A stretch of 63,059 nt of DNA from Bacillota bacterium (GCA_023442465.1 JAEZZQ010000029.1:1-63059); one strand, 5' to 3'. Positions 1 through 9,405 are shown, numbered from the stretch's first letter. A program made the numbers and translations. Notes: generated by a model from the sequence alone, not told the origin.

Positions 1-125
1 ACTTTTGTTCAGTAATAGAAAGTGCGTCTATTACTGAAACAATCGATGCGCAGCTACGCGCGCGGAACAAAAGTTGTGCTGCTAAAGTATTTGGCTGCGA
101 AAGTATGTGAGCACACTTTTGTTCT
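1..125 (+). repeat. Family A palindromic repeat, copy A1
   Basis: It consists of a perfect hairpin (arms CAGTAATAGA/TCTATTACTG around AAGTGCG), then GATGCGCAGCTACGCGCGC, then a second inverted repeat starting GGAACAAAAG and ending CACTTTTGTTCT. The same blocks recur at 8954, 27513 and 59241. The left edge may be cut by the window, so what precedes it is unknown. Confidence 0.8.
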
Positions 126-223
126 AACAGGGTTGAAATTTGCTATATTTTAATATATTATGAGATGAGTAGGCTTTTGTACTGTACTACGGCAAAGAAT
201 GAAATTAAGGGAGTGGAATTGAT

Positions 224-1309
224 ATGGAATTGAAGATTACATGTATTCCCGGCGACGGCATTGGGCCGGAAATCGTAGGAGAAGCAAGAAAAGTACTCGA
301 TAAAGTGGCAAAGTGTTACGGACATCGAATACAATATACGGATATATTGATGGGAGGAGCTTCTATCGATGTGCATGGCATTCCTCTTACAGAGGAAGCG
401 GTGGAGACGGCGAAGGCTGCCGACGCGGTGCTCATGGGCTCCATAGGCGGCGATACGACGACTTCGCCCTGGTATAAGCTGCCGCCGAGCCAGCGGCCGG
501 AGGCAGGACTTCTCGCCATTCGAAAGGCGCTGAACCTTTTTGCCAATTTAAGGCCGGCTATTTTATATGAGGAGCTTGCAAAAGCATGTCCCCTTCGCGA
601 AGAAATCAGCGCACAGGGCTTCGATATGTTGATTATGAGAGAGCTTACAGGAGGTCTTTACTTCGGAGAAAGAAAGACGATAGAAGAAAACGGGATTCGA
701 AAAGCGACGGATACTCTCGTCTATGATGAGAACGAGATACGGCGCATTGCCGTTAAGGGCTTCGATATTGCGGAAAAAAGGCGTAAAAAGGTAACCAGCG
801 TAGATAAGGCTAACGTGCTGGATTCTTCCAGACTTTGGAGAAGTGTGGTGGAGGAGGTCTCGAAAGATTACCCGGAGGTGACCTTGGAACATATGCTGGT
901 GGATAATTGTGCAATGCAGCTTGTGAAGGATCCGGCACAGTTCGACGTAATACTTACGGAGAATATGTTCGGTGATATTCTTTCGGATGAGGCAAGCATG
1001 GTAACAGGCTCTATCGGCATGCTGGCGTCGGCTTCCTTGAACGATACGAAATTCGGACTCTATGAGCCCAGCCATGGTTCCGCGCCGGATATTGCGGGAA
1101 AGAACATTGCAAATCCCATCGCAACCATTTTATCAGCAGCGATGATGCTTCGATTTACCTTTGACTTAGATAAAGAAGCAGATGCCGTAGAAGCGGCTGT
1201 GAAGCAGGTGTTGAGGGAAGGATACCGTACGTCGGATATTATGTCGGAGGGCTGTAAAAAGGTGTCTTGTACACAGATGGGCGACTTGCTGGCAGAGAGA
1301 ATCAGTTAA
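224..1309 (+). CDS. leuB: 3-isopropylmalate dehydrogenase
   Basis: It oxidises and decarboxylates 3-isopropylmalate to 2-ketoisocaproate with NAD+ in cytoplasmic leucine synthesis. At 361 residues it has normal family length. Visible motifs are GDGIGPEIV (residues 10-18), RELTGGLYFGE (139-149), VDKANVL (193-199, with the catalytic Lys) and ENMFGDILSDE (246-256, Mg2+-binding Asp residues), followed by the NAD-binding EPSHGSAPDIAG stretch. The leucine rather than isocitrate assignment rests on length and the neighbouring ilvD and ilvB. The start follows a GGGAG site (about 210-214). leuA, leuC and leuD are not in the window and may lie upstream. Confidence 0.97.
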   Translation: MELKITCIPGDGIGPEIVGEARKVLDKVAKCYGHRIQYTDILMGGASIDVHGIPLTEEAVETAKAADAVLMGSIGGDTTTSPWYKLPPSQRPEAGLLAIRKALNLFANLRPAILYEELAKACPLREEISAQGFDMLIMRELTGGLYFGERKTIEENGIRKATDTLVYDENEIRRIAVKGFDIAEKRRKKVTSVDKANVLDSSRLWRSVVEEVSKDYPEVTLEHMLVDNCAMQLVKDPAQFDVILTENMFGDILSDEASMVTGSIGMLASASLNDTKFGLYEPSHGSAPDIAGKNIANPIATILSAAMMLRFTFDLDKEADAVEAAVKQVLREGYRTSDIMSEGCKKVSCTQMGDLLAERIS

Positions 1310-1392
1310 AGGCAGATAGATGATATACAAATAATAGAAATAACAGCATTTAAGAATAAAAACAACAGAAATTTAAGATAGGAGAGATGACT

Positions 1393-3063
1393 ATGAGAAG
1401 TGATTCCGTTAAAGCAGGTACCCAGCAGGCACCGCACAGAAGTTTATTCAATGCGCTCGGTTATACCGAGGAAGAAAGAAGACGACCGATGATCGGTATT
1501 GTAAGCTCTTATAATGAAATCGTTCCGGGGCATATGAATCTGGATAAGATTGTTGAGGCCGTTAAGATGGGAGTGGCAATGGCAGGAGGAATGCCGGTGG
1601 TATTCCCGGCGATCGCAGTTTGTGACGGTATCGCTATGGGGCACATCGGCATGAAATATTCTCTCGTTACGAGAGACCTGATCGCGGACAGTACTGAGGC
1701 AGTAGCCATGGCTCACGGTTTCGACGGGCTGGTTATGGTACCCAACTGCGATAAGAATGTTCCCGGCCTTTTGATGGCGGCGGCAAGAATCAATATTCCT
1801 ACCGTATTCGTTTCCGGCGGACCGATGCTGGCAGGACGGGTAAGGGGAGAAAAGAAGAGCCTTTCCGCCATGTTTGAAGCAGTAGGAAGCGTTGCGGCAG
1901 GAACGATGTCCATGGAAGAACTTTGCGAATTCGAAGAGAAGGTTTGCCCTACCTGCGGCTCCTGCTCCGGTATGTATACGGCGAACTCCATGAACTGTCT
2001 GACCGAAGTGCTGGGCATGGGACTGAAAGGCAACGGCACGATTCCTGCCGTTTATTCCGAGAGAATCCGTCTGGCGAAGCATGCCGGCATGAAGATTATG
2101 GAGCTGCTGGAGAGGGATATCAAGCCCCGCGACATCATGACAGAGAAAGCTTTTATAAACGCGCTTCGTATGGATATGGCACTTGGTTGTTCCACCAACT
2201 CTATGCTGCATCTTCCGGCAATCGCTCATGAAGCCGGCGTGGAGCTGAATCTTGATATTGCAAATGAGCTTTCGGAGGAAACGCCGAACCTTTGCCATCT
2301 TGCTCCGGCAGGTCCGACCTACATGGAGGACTTGAACGAGGCAGGCGGCGTTTACGCGGTAATGAATGAATTGAATAAGAAGAATCTTTTATATACGGAT
2401 TTAATTACAGCTACCGGCAAGACCGTAGGAGAAAATATCGCAGGCTGCATCAATACTGATCCTGAGGTTATCCGTCCCATCGACAAGCCATACAGCAAGA
2501 CCGGCGGCATTGCCGTGCTCAAAGGAAATCTGGCTCCGGATTCCTGCGTGGTAAAGCGTTCTGCCGTAGTGGAGGAAATGATGGTGCATGAAGGCCCTGC
2601 CAGAGTATTTGACTGCGAAGAGGACGCTATTGATGCGATCAAAGGCGGCGAAATCGTTGCAGGTGATGTGGTAGTCATCCGTTACGAAGGCCCTAAGGGA
2701 GGACCGGGTATGCGCGAGATGTTAAATCCCACCTCCGCAATCGCAGGCATGGGACTGGGCTCCAGCGTTGCACTTATTACAGACGGACGTTTTTCGGGAG
2801 CATCCAGAGGTGCTTCCATCGGCCACGTATCTCCGGAGGCAGCGGTAGGAGGACCTATTGCGTTAGTGGAAGAGGGCGATATCATCAGTATCAATATACC
2901 GGCCAACACGATAGATATGAAGGTTTCCGACGAGGAGCTTGCGAAGAGAAAAGCACTTTGGCAGCCGAGAGAGCCTAAGATAACCACAGGATATCTGGCA
3001 CGTTACAGAGAAATGGTGACCAGCGGCAACAGAGGTGCAATTTTGGAGATTCCCAGAAAATAG
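1393..3063 (+). CDS. ilvD: Dihydroxy-acid dehydratase
   Basis: It dehydrates 2,3-dihydroxy acids to 2-keto acids, the third common step of valine, isoleucine and leucine synthesis, using an Fe-S cluster. Motifs CDKNVPG and PTCGSCSGMYTANSMNCL carry the cluster cysteines, and the C-terminal DGRFSGASRG stretch is characteristic. Another ATG lies in frame at 1387, but the AGGAGA site at 1380-1385 is only 1 base from it and 7 bases from 1393, so 1393 is preferred (556 residues). It lies 83 bases after leuB and 26 before ilvB, consistent with one operon. Confidence 0.97.
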   Translation: MRSDSVKAGTQQAPHRSLFNALGYTEEERRRPMIGIVSSYNEIVPGHMNLDKIVEAVKMGVAMAGGMPVVFPAIAVCDGIAMGHIGMKYSLVTRDLIADSTEAVAMAHGFDGLVMVPNCDKNVPGLLMAAARINIPTVFVSGGPMLAGRVRGEKKSLSAMFEAVGSVAAGTMSMEELCEFEEKVCPTCGSCSGMYTANSMNCLTEVLGMGLKGNGTIPAVYSERIRLAKHAGMKIMELLERDIKPRDIMTEKAFINALRMDMALGCSTNSMLHLPAIAHEAGVELNLDIANELSEETPNLCHLAPAGPTYMEDLNEAGGVYAVMNELNKKNLLYTDLITATGKTVGENIAGCINTDPEVIRPIDKPYSKTGGIAVLKGNLAPDSCVVKRSAVVEEMMVHEGPARVFDCEEDAIDAIKGGEIVAGDVVVIRYEGPKGGPGMREMLNPTSAIAGMGLGSSVALITDGRFSGASRGASIGHVSPEAAVGGPIALVEEGDIISINIPANTIDMKVSDEELAKRKALWQPREPKITTGYLARYREMVTSGNRGAILEIPRK

Positions 3064-3089
3064 AATCCGGTCATATGGAGGAGAGACGA

Positions 3090-4769
3090 ATGCAGCTTAC
3101 AGGTGCGGAAATCGTAGTAGAATGTTTGAAAGAACAAGGGGTAGATACCGTTTTCGGTTATCCGGGCGGAACTATTTTGAATGTATATGATGCGTTATAT
3201 AAGCATAGCAATGAAATAAGGCATATTTTAACCTCTCACGAGCAGGGGGCGGCACATGCGGCGGACGGCTATGCGAGAGCCACCGGAAAAACAGGTGTAT
3301 GTCTGGCGACCAGCGGCCCGGGCGCTACCAATTTGGTAACAGGAATCGCGACGGCACAGATGGATTCCGTGCCTATGGTAGCCATTACATGTAACGTAAC
3401 CCTTCCCTGTCTTGGAAAGGATTCCTTCCAGGAGGTGGATATCGCAGGCGTGACGATGCCGATTACGAAGCACGGCTATATTGTGAAGGATATAACGATA
3501 TTGGCGGATACGCTGCGCAAGGCGTTCCGTATTGCGAAGAGCGGCCGGCCGGGACCGGTACTGGTAGACATTACGAAGGATGTGACAGCGACGCTTGGGG
3601 AATATGAGCCGGTAGTGCCGGAACCTGAACAACTTCCGAAAAGCTATACGCAGGAGGACATCGGGAAGGTACTGAAGCTCATAAAGGAAGCGAAAAAGCC
3701 ATATATATATGTAGGCGGCGGGACGATTATTTCGGATGCTTTTCCTGAGGTAATGGAATTTGCCAAGAAGCTGGATGCGCCGGTTTGCGATACCCTTATG
3801 GGCAAGGGGGCTTTTGACGGACATGACCCTCTTTACACAGGGATGATAGGGATGCACGGAACGAAGACCTCTAATCTGGGTGTCAGCAAATGCGATTTGC
3901 TGGTAGCCTTGGGCGCGAGATTCTCCGACAGGGTGGTAGGCAATCCGAAGAAATTCGCAAGTAACGCGAAAATCGTGCAGATCGATATCGATGCGGCAGA
4001 GATCAATAAGAACATTAAGACGGATGCTTCTATCGTAGGTGATTTAAAAGAGGTGCTTTCTATTATTAACAAACAGATGCCTCAGATGGAACATGCGGAG
4101 TGGGTTGCGCATATAAAAGATTTAAAGGAAAAATATCCGCTGAATTATAATAAGGATGGTCTGTCTTGTCCTTTTATCATGGAGGAAGTGGACCGTATTA
4201 CAAAGGGAGATGCGATTATCAGTACGGATGTAGGACAGCATCAGATGTGGGCATCGCAGTATTATAAGTATTCCAAGCCGCGTACTTTCATAAGTTCCGG
4301 AGGCCTGGGGACGATGGGTTACGGTCTCGGTGCATGTATCGGTGCGAAGGTGGGAATGCCGGATAAGATTTGTGTGAACATTGCAGGAGATGGGTGTTTT
4401 CGTATGAACATGAACGAGCTGGCTACGGCTAGCCGGTATGATATTCCGATTATCCAGGTCGTGATCAATAATCATGTTCTGGGCATGGTTCGCCAGTGGC
4501 AGACTTTGTTTTACGAGGGACGCTATTCCCAAACTGTTCTGAATGATAAGGTGGACTTCTGTATGGTAGCGAGAGGACTGGGCTGCGAAGCGATTCGCGT
4601 AACCAGCAAGGAGGAAGTTGGGCCGGCGATCGAAAAGGCAATCGCACTTAAGAAGCCGGTGCTTATCGAATGTATCATCCAAGAGGACGATAAGGTATTC
4701 CCCATGGTTCCGGCAGGTTCCGCTATTGACGAAGTATTTGATGAGAAGGATTTGGCAAAATCGAAATGA
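3090..4769 (+). CDS. ilvB: Acetolactate synthase, catalytic (large) subunit
   Basis: This thiamine-diphosphate enzyme condenses pyruvate to acetolactate or, with 2-ketobutyrate, to acetohydroxybutyrate. The N-terminal domain begins TGAEIVVECLKEQGVDTVFG and contains the catalytic Glu in SHEQGAAHAADGYARATG. The C-terminal TDP/Mg2+ motif is GDGCFRMNMNEL. A GGAGGAG site at 3078-3084 favours the ATG at 3090 over an in-frame ATG at 3075, giving 560 residues. No ilvN regulatory subunit gene follows, so it must be elsewhere or absent. The last codon overlaps the next start (ATGA). Confidence 0.95.
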   Translation: MQLTGAEIVVECLKEQGVDTVFGYPGGTILNVYDALYKHSNEIRHILTSHEQGAAHAADGYARATGKTGVCLATSGPGATNLVTGIATAQMDSVPMVAITCNVTLPCLGKDSFQEVDIAGVTMPITKHGYIVKDITILADTLRKAFRIAKSGRPGPVLVDITKDVTATLGEYEPVVPEPEQLPKSYTQEDIGKVLKLIKEAKKPYIYVGGGTIISDAFPEVMEFAKKLDAPVCDTLMGKGAFDGHDPLYTGMIGMHGTKTSNLGVSKCDLLVALGARFSDRVVGNPKKFASNAKIVQIDIDAAEINKNIKTDASIVGDLKEVLSIINKQMPQMEHAEWVAHIKDLKEKYPLNYNKDGLSCPFIMEEVDRITKGDAIISTDVGQHQMWASQYYKYSKPRTFISSGGLGTMGYGLGACIGAKVGMPDKICVNIAGDGCFRMNMNELATASRYDIPIIQVVINNHVLGMVRQWQTLFYEGRYSQTVLNDKVDFCMVARGLGCEAIRVTSKEEVGPAIEKAIALKKPVLIECIIQEDDKVFPMVPAGSAIDEVFDEKDLAKSK

Positions 4770-6181
4770 TGAAATCTGGTGCGAATAAGAAGGCGGCAAG
4801 GGGAATTGCTGTCGCGCTGTCAGCCGTCATTTTCCTGCTTCTGGCAGCTTATATGGGGCTGGCGGAATATTATAAGGGAGGCTTCAGCTACGGTACGTGG
4901 ATCAATGGCATCTACTGTACCGGTAAATCGGTGGAAGAAGTGAACGGAGAGCTGCTAAAAAGCTGTTCTTATAAGGGCTTGCAGGTTTTTGACAAGGATG
5001 GGTATTCTTATGAGATTTCGGCGAAGGATATCGGCTTCGCCTTTGATTTCGAGGAGGCGCTGAGGATTTATTTGAACAAGCAAAACCCATACCTTTGGAT
5101 CGATAACCTTTTGGTCTCCAAGGAGCGCACGCTGATTCCCGTTATTTCTTATGAACCGGAGAAGCTGGAAAAGGCGCTTCTTCGCATCAGCCTTTTCGCC
5201 GATACAACGGCGAAGGAGGACAGGGATGTTTATATCATCAAGACCTATCAGGGCTATGAGCTGGTCGATGAGCGAACCAGAGTACTGAATAAGCAAAAGG
5301 CTAAAGAAGCCATAGAAGCAGCTCTTAACAGCTTTGCGCAGGAAGTGTACCTGGAAGGGGAAGGCTGTTATGAGGACTTACCCCTTACGCAGCAGATGAG
5401 TGAGACTCTTTCCTTATGGGAGAAGATAAAGGCGTTTCAGTCCTGTTTTATCATATATAAGTTTGGTGATGAGCAGGTGCCTATAAATGAGTCTGTAGTT
5501 TGCGACTGGATTGCGGCCGGAGAGGACGGGAATTTTCTTCTGGACGAGGCGGGCAATCTGGAAACGGATGATACCAAGATAGAAGAATTTGTGGAAAGCC
5601 TTGCGGACCAATACGATACGGTAGGAGGAATCAGGCACTTCAAAGCGACCAGAGGAGAGACCGTAACTGTGGAAGGCGGCATTTACGGCAACAAATTAGA
5701 CCGGAAGGCGGAGAAGGAATACCTGAAAAAAGCTTTCCGGGATGAGGTGAGCGAGATACATACGCCCCAATACGTGCAGAAGGCATGGCAGCAGGGAAAG
5801 GACGACATCGGCACGACCTATATTGAGATAGATATGACAAAGCAGATGATGTATTACTATAAGGACGGCAGACTTGAAATAGAGACGGCAGTGGTAACCG
5901 GCAATACGGGAAGACGGATGGGAACGCCCTCAGGAGTGAACTACGTATATGCGAAACAGGAAAATCGTACCCTGCGGGGACCGGGATATGCGGCTCATGT
6001 GAACTACTGGATGCCCGTAAAAGGGAATATCGGAATACACGATGCGTCATGGAGAAGTGAATACGGTGGGGAAATCTATCAAACGAACGGTTCCCATGGT
6101 TGTATCAACACTCCTTACGATAAAATGAGCGAGCTGTATGAAATGGCGGAGGTAGGAACGCCGGTAGTCATGTTCTATTGA
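4766..6181 (+). CDS. L,D-transpeptidase (YkuD) with peptidoglycan-binding domain, membrane anchored
   Basis: It is predicted to make 3-3 peptidoglycan cross-links or attach proteins to the wall. A short cytoplasmic N-terminus is followed by one membrane segment (residues about 11-32), an extracellular region resembling the PG_binding_4 fold, and a C-terminal YkuD domain (about 345-471). The catalytic motif IHDASW...SHGCINTP has the essential His and Cys. Its start overlaps the ilvB stop by ATGA, so the two are translationally coupled although unrelated in function. The last residues VVMFY are a typical YkuD end. The substrate is not evident. Confidence 0.92.
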   Translation: MMKSGANKKAARGIAVALSAVIFLLLAAYMGLAEYYKGGFSYGTWINGIYCTGKSVEEVNGELLKSCSYKGLQVFDKDGYSYEISAKDIGFAFDFEEALRIYLNKQNPYLWIDNLLVSKERTLIPVISYEPEKLEKALLRISLFADTTAKEDRDVYIIKTYQGYELVDERTRVLNKQKAKEAIEAALNSFAQEVYLEGEGCYEDLPLTQQMSETLSLWEKIKAFQSCFIIYKFGDEQVPINESVVCDWIAAGEDGNFLLDEAGNLETDDTKIEEFVESLADQYDTVGGIRHFKATRGETVTVEGGIYGNKLDRKAEKEYLKKAFRDEVSEIHTPQYVQKAWQQGKDDIGTTYIEIDMTKQMMYYYKDGRLEIETAVVTGNTGRRMGTPSGVNYVYAKQENRTLRGPGYAAHVNYWMPVKGNIGIHDASWRSEYGGEIYQTNGSHGCINTPYDKMSELYEMAEVGTPVVMFY

Positions 6182-6208
6182 TTTTGCAGGCGGCAGTGCC
6201 TATATAAA

Positions 6209-6373
6209 TTTGCATAAATATGTTATAGTTCAGCCTTCGGCTAAACAGCAACATGTATGCATGCAAAATATGGTAAAACTGCATTTTGCCGCTTGCAGCC
6301 TTCGCAAAATTGCATAGAGACGCAATTTTGGCTCCATAGTGTTGATGGCTGAGCTATTACATAAATATGCAAA
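6209..6373. repeat. Large imperfect palindrome between the L,D-transpeptidase and serC genes
   Basis: The left arm at 6209-6234 (TTTGCATAAATATG..., ends TCAGCC) and right arm at 6347-6373 (starts GGCTGAGC) are near-complementary, about 20 of 24 positions. Nested shorter complementary blocks lie inside, so the 165-base element can fold into one long hairpin. It has no coding potential. It occupies most of the gap 6182-6557, and no second copy was seen in the window. Confidence 0.6.
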
Positions 6374-6390
6374 GATGCCCCAACTTATGG

Positions 6391-6419
6391 TTGACGAATA
6401 TAGGCAATAAATGTAAAAT
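6391..6419 (+). promoter_or_regulatory. Probable promoter of serC-serA
   Basis: TTGACG and TAAAAT are separated by 17 bases and lie about 140 bases upstream of serC, just after the palindrome at 6209-6373. The leader this predicts (about 130 nt) shows no recognised riboswitch. Confidence 0.55.
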
Positions 6420-6557
6420 GATTTGTAACTATTCAGCCTTGATTTATTTCGCTTCAAAATGCGGGTTTATACATATTTGTGCGCATCGCGGAGCGGTGGC
6501 TGTGAATGTGCTGAGTGGTTGGAATGATTTTTATGTATAAAATAGGAGGATGGAGAA

Positions 6558-7640
6558 GTGTCCAGAGTTTATAATTTTTCAGCAGGTCCGGCAGTGCTAC
6601 CTGAAGAAGTATTAAAAGAGGCTGCAGATGAAATGTTAGATTACAGGGGAACCGGCATGTCCGTAATGGAGATGAGTCACCGTTCCAAGGCGTATGATAC
6701 GATTATCAAAGAGGCGGAGGCGGATCTGCGTGAGCTTATGAATATACCGGATAATTATAAGGTATTATTTTTGCAGGGCGGTGCCAGCCAGCAGTTTGCA
6801 ATGATTCCCATGAACCTGATGAAGAATAGAAAAGCGGCATATATCGTTACGGGACAGTGGGCGAAAAAGGCATATCAGGAAGGCAAGATATACGGAGAAG
6901 CGATAGAAGTGGCTTCTTCTGCAGATAAGACGTTTTCCTATATTCCCGATTGCTCCGATCTGGACATTCCTGAAGATGCAGATTATGTGTACATATGCGA
7001 GAATAACACCATCTACGGAACGAAATTCAAGACGCTGCCCAATACCAAGGGACATACGCTCGTATCGGACGTATCCTCCTGCTTTTTGTCCGAGCCGGTG
7101 GATGTAACAAAATATGGCATAATTTACGGCGGAGTGCAGAAGAATATAGGGCCTGCAGGCGTTGTTATCGTAATCATCAGAGAGGATTTGATTACGGAGG
7201 ATTGCTTGCCTGGTACGCCTACTATGTTAAAATATAAGATTCATGCGGATGAAGGCTCACTTTATAATACGCCTCCTGCATATGGCATCTATATTTGCGG
7301 AAAAGTTTTTAAGTGGCTGAAAAAGCGGGGCGGTTTAGGCGCTATGAAGGAATATAATGAGAAAAAGGCGAAGGTTCTCTATGATTTTCTCGATGAAAGC
7401 AAGCTGTTCAAAGGAACGGTAAGGAAGGAAGACCGTTCGTTGATGAACGTTCCTTTTGTAACAGGAAACGAGGAGCTTGACACCAAATTTGTAAAAGAAG
7501 CAAAGGAAGCCGGATTCGAGAATTTGAAAGGACATAGAAGTGTGGGCGGTATGCGCGCCAGCATCTACAACGCTATGCCTATCGAAGGTGTGGAAAAGCT
7601 CGTTGAGTTCATGAAGGCCTTCGAAGAAAAAAATGCTTGA
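6558..7640 (+). CDS. serC: Phosphoserine aminotransferase
   Basis: It transfers the glutamate amino group to 3-phosphohydroxypyruvate, giving phosphoserine, with PLP. The start is GTG, placed by AGGAGG at 6544-6549; a nearby ATG at 6550 is out of frame. Motifs are YNFSAGPAVLP at the N-terminus, LQGGASQQFAMIPMNL around residues 72-87, and the PLP Lys at 195 in YGGVQKNIGPAG. At 360 residues it matches the family. It lies 58 bases before serA and forms the first two steps after phosphoglycerate with it. No serB is visible nearby. Confidence 0.97.
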   Translation: MSRVYNFSAGPAVLPEEVLKEAADEMLDYRGTGMSVMEMSHRSKAYDTIIKEAEADLRELMNIPDNYKVLFLQGGASQQFAMIPMNLMKNRKAAYIVTGQWAKKAYQEGKIYGEAIEVASSADKTFSYIPDCSDLDIPEDADYVYICENNTIYGTKFKTLPNTKGHTLVSDVSSCFLSEPVDVTKYGIIYGGVQKNIGPAGVVIVIIREDLITEDCLPGTPTMLKYKIHADEGSLYNTPPAYGIYICGKVFKWLKKRGGLGAMKEYNEKKAKVLYDFLDESKLFKGTVRKEDRSLMNVPFVTGNEELDTKFVKEAKEAGFENLKGHRSVGGMRASIYNAMPIEGVEKLVEFMKAFEEKNA

Positions 7641-7698
7641 TAACGCCGAAGGTGCAGCGACGTATCGATAGAATAAGGATGAGAGGAAGGATGTAGAG

Positions 7699-8862
7699 AT
7701 GTTTAAATATCATTGCCTGAATCCGATTGCGGATATCGGATTGAACAAATTTACGGGGAATTATGAAAAAACGGAAAATGTAAATGAGGCTGACGGAATC
7801 TTGGTACGCAGTGCCGCTATGCATGATATGGAACTGCCCGAAAAGCTGTTGGCGGTGGCGAGAGCAGGTGCGGGAGTGAATAACATTCCGTTAGATAAAT
7901 GTGCGGAAAAAGGTATTGTCGTATTCAATACGCCGGGAGCGAATGCCAACGGTGTAAAGGAACTGGTAATAGCAGGTATGCTCTTGGCTTCCCGCGATAT
8001 CGTAGGAGGTATTAACTGGGTAGAAGCCAATAAAGATGACAAAAACATTGCAAAAACGGCAGAAAAAGAGAAAAAGAATTTCGCCGGTACGGAGATACAG
8101 GATAAGAAGCTGGGCTTGATCGGTCTGGGCGCTATCGGTATCAAGGTTGCTAACGTAGCCAGGCATTTGGGCATGGAGGTATACGGCTATGATCCTTATT
8201 TATCCGTAGACGCTGCATGGAACCTGAGCCGCGACGTAAAGCACGTTCTGAACGTAGATGAGATTTATGAAAACTGCGATTTTATTTCCATTCATGTGCC
8301 GCTTGTGGAGACTACGAGAGGAATGCTCAACAAAGAGGCGATTGCGAAGATGAAAGAGGGAGTTGTCCTTCTTAATTTTGCGAGAGATTTGCTTGCGAAT
8401 GAAGAGGATGTCATCGAAGGAATAAAGTCCGGCAAGGTGCGCAAGTATGTGACGGATTTCCCGAATACGATAACGGCAGGTCAGGAAGGCTGTATCGTTG
8501 TACCTCATCTGGGCGCTTCTACGGAGGAATCTGAGGATAATTGCGCGAAGATGGCGGTTAAGGAGATGATGGACTATTTGGAGAACGGTAATATCATCAA
8601 TAGTGTGAATTATCCCGACTGCGATATGGGAGTATGCACTCAGGCCGGCCGTGTGGCGATTTTCCATAAGAATAAGGCGAATATGATTACGAGATTTACT
8701 GCTTGCTTTGGAGATGAAGGTATCAATATTACCGATATGATGAACAAGTCCAAGGGAGAAGTTGCGTATACGATGATCGATTTGGAAAATGCTGCAACGG
8801 AGGAAATGGTAAATAAGCTGAAGGCAATCGAAGGTGTATTCCGTGTACGCGTAGTAAAATAA
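7699..8862 (+). CDS. serA: D-3-phosphoglycerate dehydrogenase with ACT domain
   Basis: It oxidises 3-phosphoglycerate to 3-phosphohydroxypyruvate with NAD+, the entry to serine synthesis. The Rossmann motif GLGAIG is at 142-147. Catalytic residues fit Arg229 (FARD, where many relatives have ARG) and His270 (PHLGAS). A C-terminal ACT domain (about 315-387) suggests allosteric control, probably by serine. At 387 residues it is a short SerA without the intervening domain of longer forms. A GAGAGGAAGG ribosome site precedes the ATG. It is followed by a terminator at 8888. Confidence 0.96.
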   Translation: MFKYHCLNPIADIGLNKFTGNYEKTENVNEADGILVRSAAMHDMELPEKLLAVARAGAGVNNIPLDKCAEKGIVVFNTPGANANGVKELVIAGMLLASRDIVGGINWVEANKDDKNIAKTAEKEKKNFAGTEIQDKKLGLIGLGAIGIKVANVARHLGMEVYGYDPYLSVDAAWNLSRDVKHVLNVDEIYENCDFISIHVPLVETTRGMLNKEAIAKMKEGVVLLNFARDLLANEEDVIEGIKSGKVRKYVTDFPNTITAGQEGCIVVPHLGASTEESEDNCAKMAVKEMMDYLENGNIINSVNYPDCDMGVCTQAGRVAIFHKNKANMITRFTACFGDEGINITDMMNKSKGEVAYTMIDLENAATEEMVNKLKAIEGVFRVRVVK

Positions 8863-8887
8863 TCAAAAAATATAATCTAGTATAAAG

Positions 8888-8954
8888 AAAAGGATATTTC
8901 CAGTCTGTAATCCCCTGAATAGAGGACAGAACGGGAATATCCTTTTTATTTTTT
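8888..8954 (+). terminator. Intrinsic terminator of serC-serA
   Basis: AAAAGGATAT (from 8888) pairs with ATATCCTTTT (8937-8946), the stem being extended by CC/GG, and is followed by a U-rich tract to 8954. A family A repeat starts at the end of this tract. Confidence 0.85.
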
Positions 8955-9001
8955 AATAGGAAAGTGCTCCTATTAAAAAAGATAGATGCGCAGCTACGCG
9001 C
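8954..9001 (+). repeat. Family A repeat, copy A2 (left half only)
   Basis: The perfect hairpin TAATAGGA/TCCTATTA around AAGTGC is followed by GATGCGCAGCTACGCG. The copy then diverges and lacks the right-hand GGAACAAAAG block. It begins in the U-tract of the serA terminator, in the same orientation as serA. Confidence 0.8.
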
Positions 9002-9027
9002 TCATTTGGCATTGCCTATGAAGTATT

Positions 9028-9312
9028 TTATTTTAGAGAGTTAGCGATATTGGAAAAACCGTTCATACCATCTTCTTCAAGCTCCGATTTAAGATTCGCT
9101 TCTGCCTGAAGGCCAGCCTGGCTGGCAAGGTCCATATAGAGGATAAACACGTCCTCGAGGGTCATGTTTTTCTCTTTGGCAATTTGCTCCATTACCGGCT
9201 TCAGGGCCTCTAGCTGAGTAGAGATTTTTGTCTTCTGGGGATCGATGTCCCCCAAGACCTCCTCGGCATATTTGCTGATTCTTTCCCATATCTGAATATG
9301 TTCAACAGTCAT
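9028..9312 (-). CDS. Small helical protein of unknown function
   Basis: This 94-residue soluble protein is rich in Glu, Lys and Leu and is predicted all-helical. It has no signal peptide, no membrane segment and no cysteines. GGAGG lies about 7 bases upstream of the ATG on the minus strand, which supports translation. It stands alone, convergent with serA and divergent from the DUF1015 gene at 9463. No family was recognised. The sequence ends SNIANSLK and has the look of a small regulatory or adaptor protein, which is only a guess. Confidence 0.7.
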   Translation of the reverse strand: MTVEHIQIWERISKYAEEVLGDIDPQKTKISTQLEALKPVMEQIAKEKNMTLEDVFILYMDLASQAGLQAEANLKSELEEDGMNGFSNIANSLK

Positions 9313-9405
9313 TTATTTTCCTCCATTTATTCTTTGCTGACTTTTATTTTATCACTTGATGCTTGTGCTGCATAGGTTAATTTGTTAGAATAATTGTATA
9401 TAAAA

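Noticed and set aside
126..223. T-box or other amino-acid riboswitch before leuB
   Set aside because: Only about 100 bases separate the repeat from the gene, with no specifier loop, no T-box sequence and no terminator.
1444..2298. Long open frame on the minus strand inside ilvD
   Set aside because: It is the antisense shadow of a strongly conserved gene, has no ribosome site and has no recognisable protein pattern.
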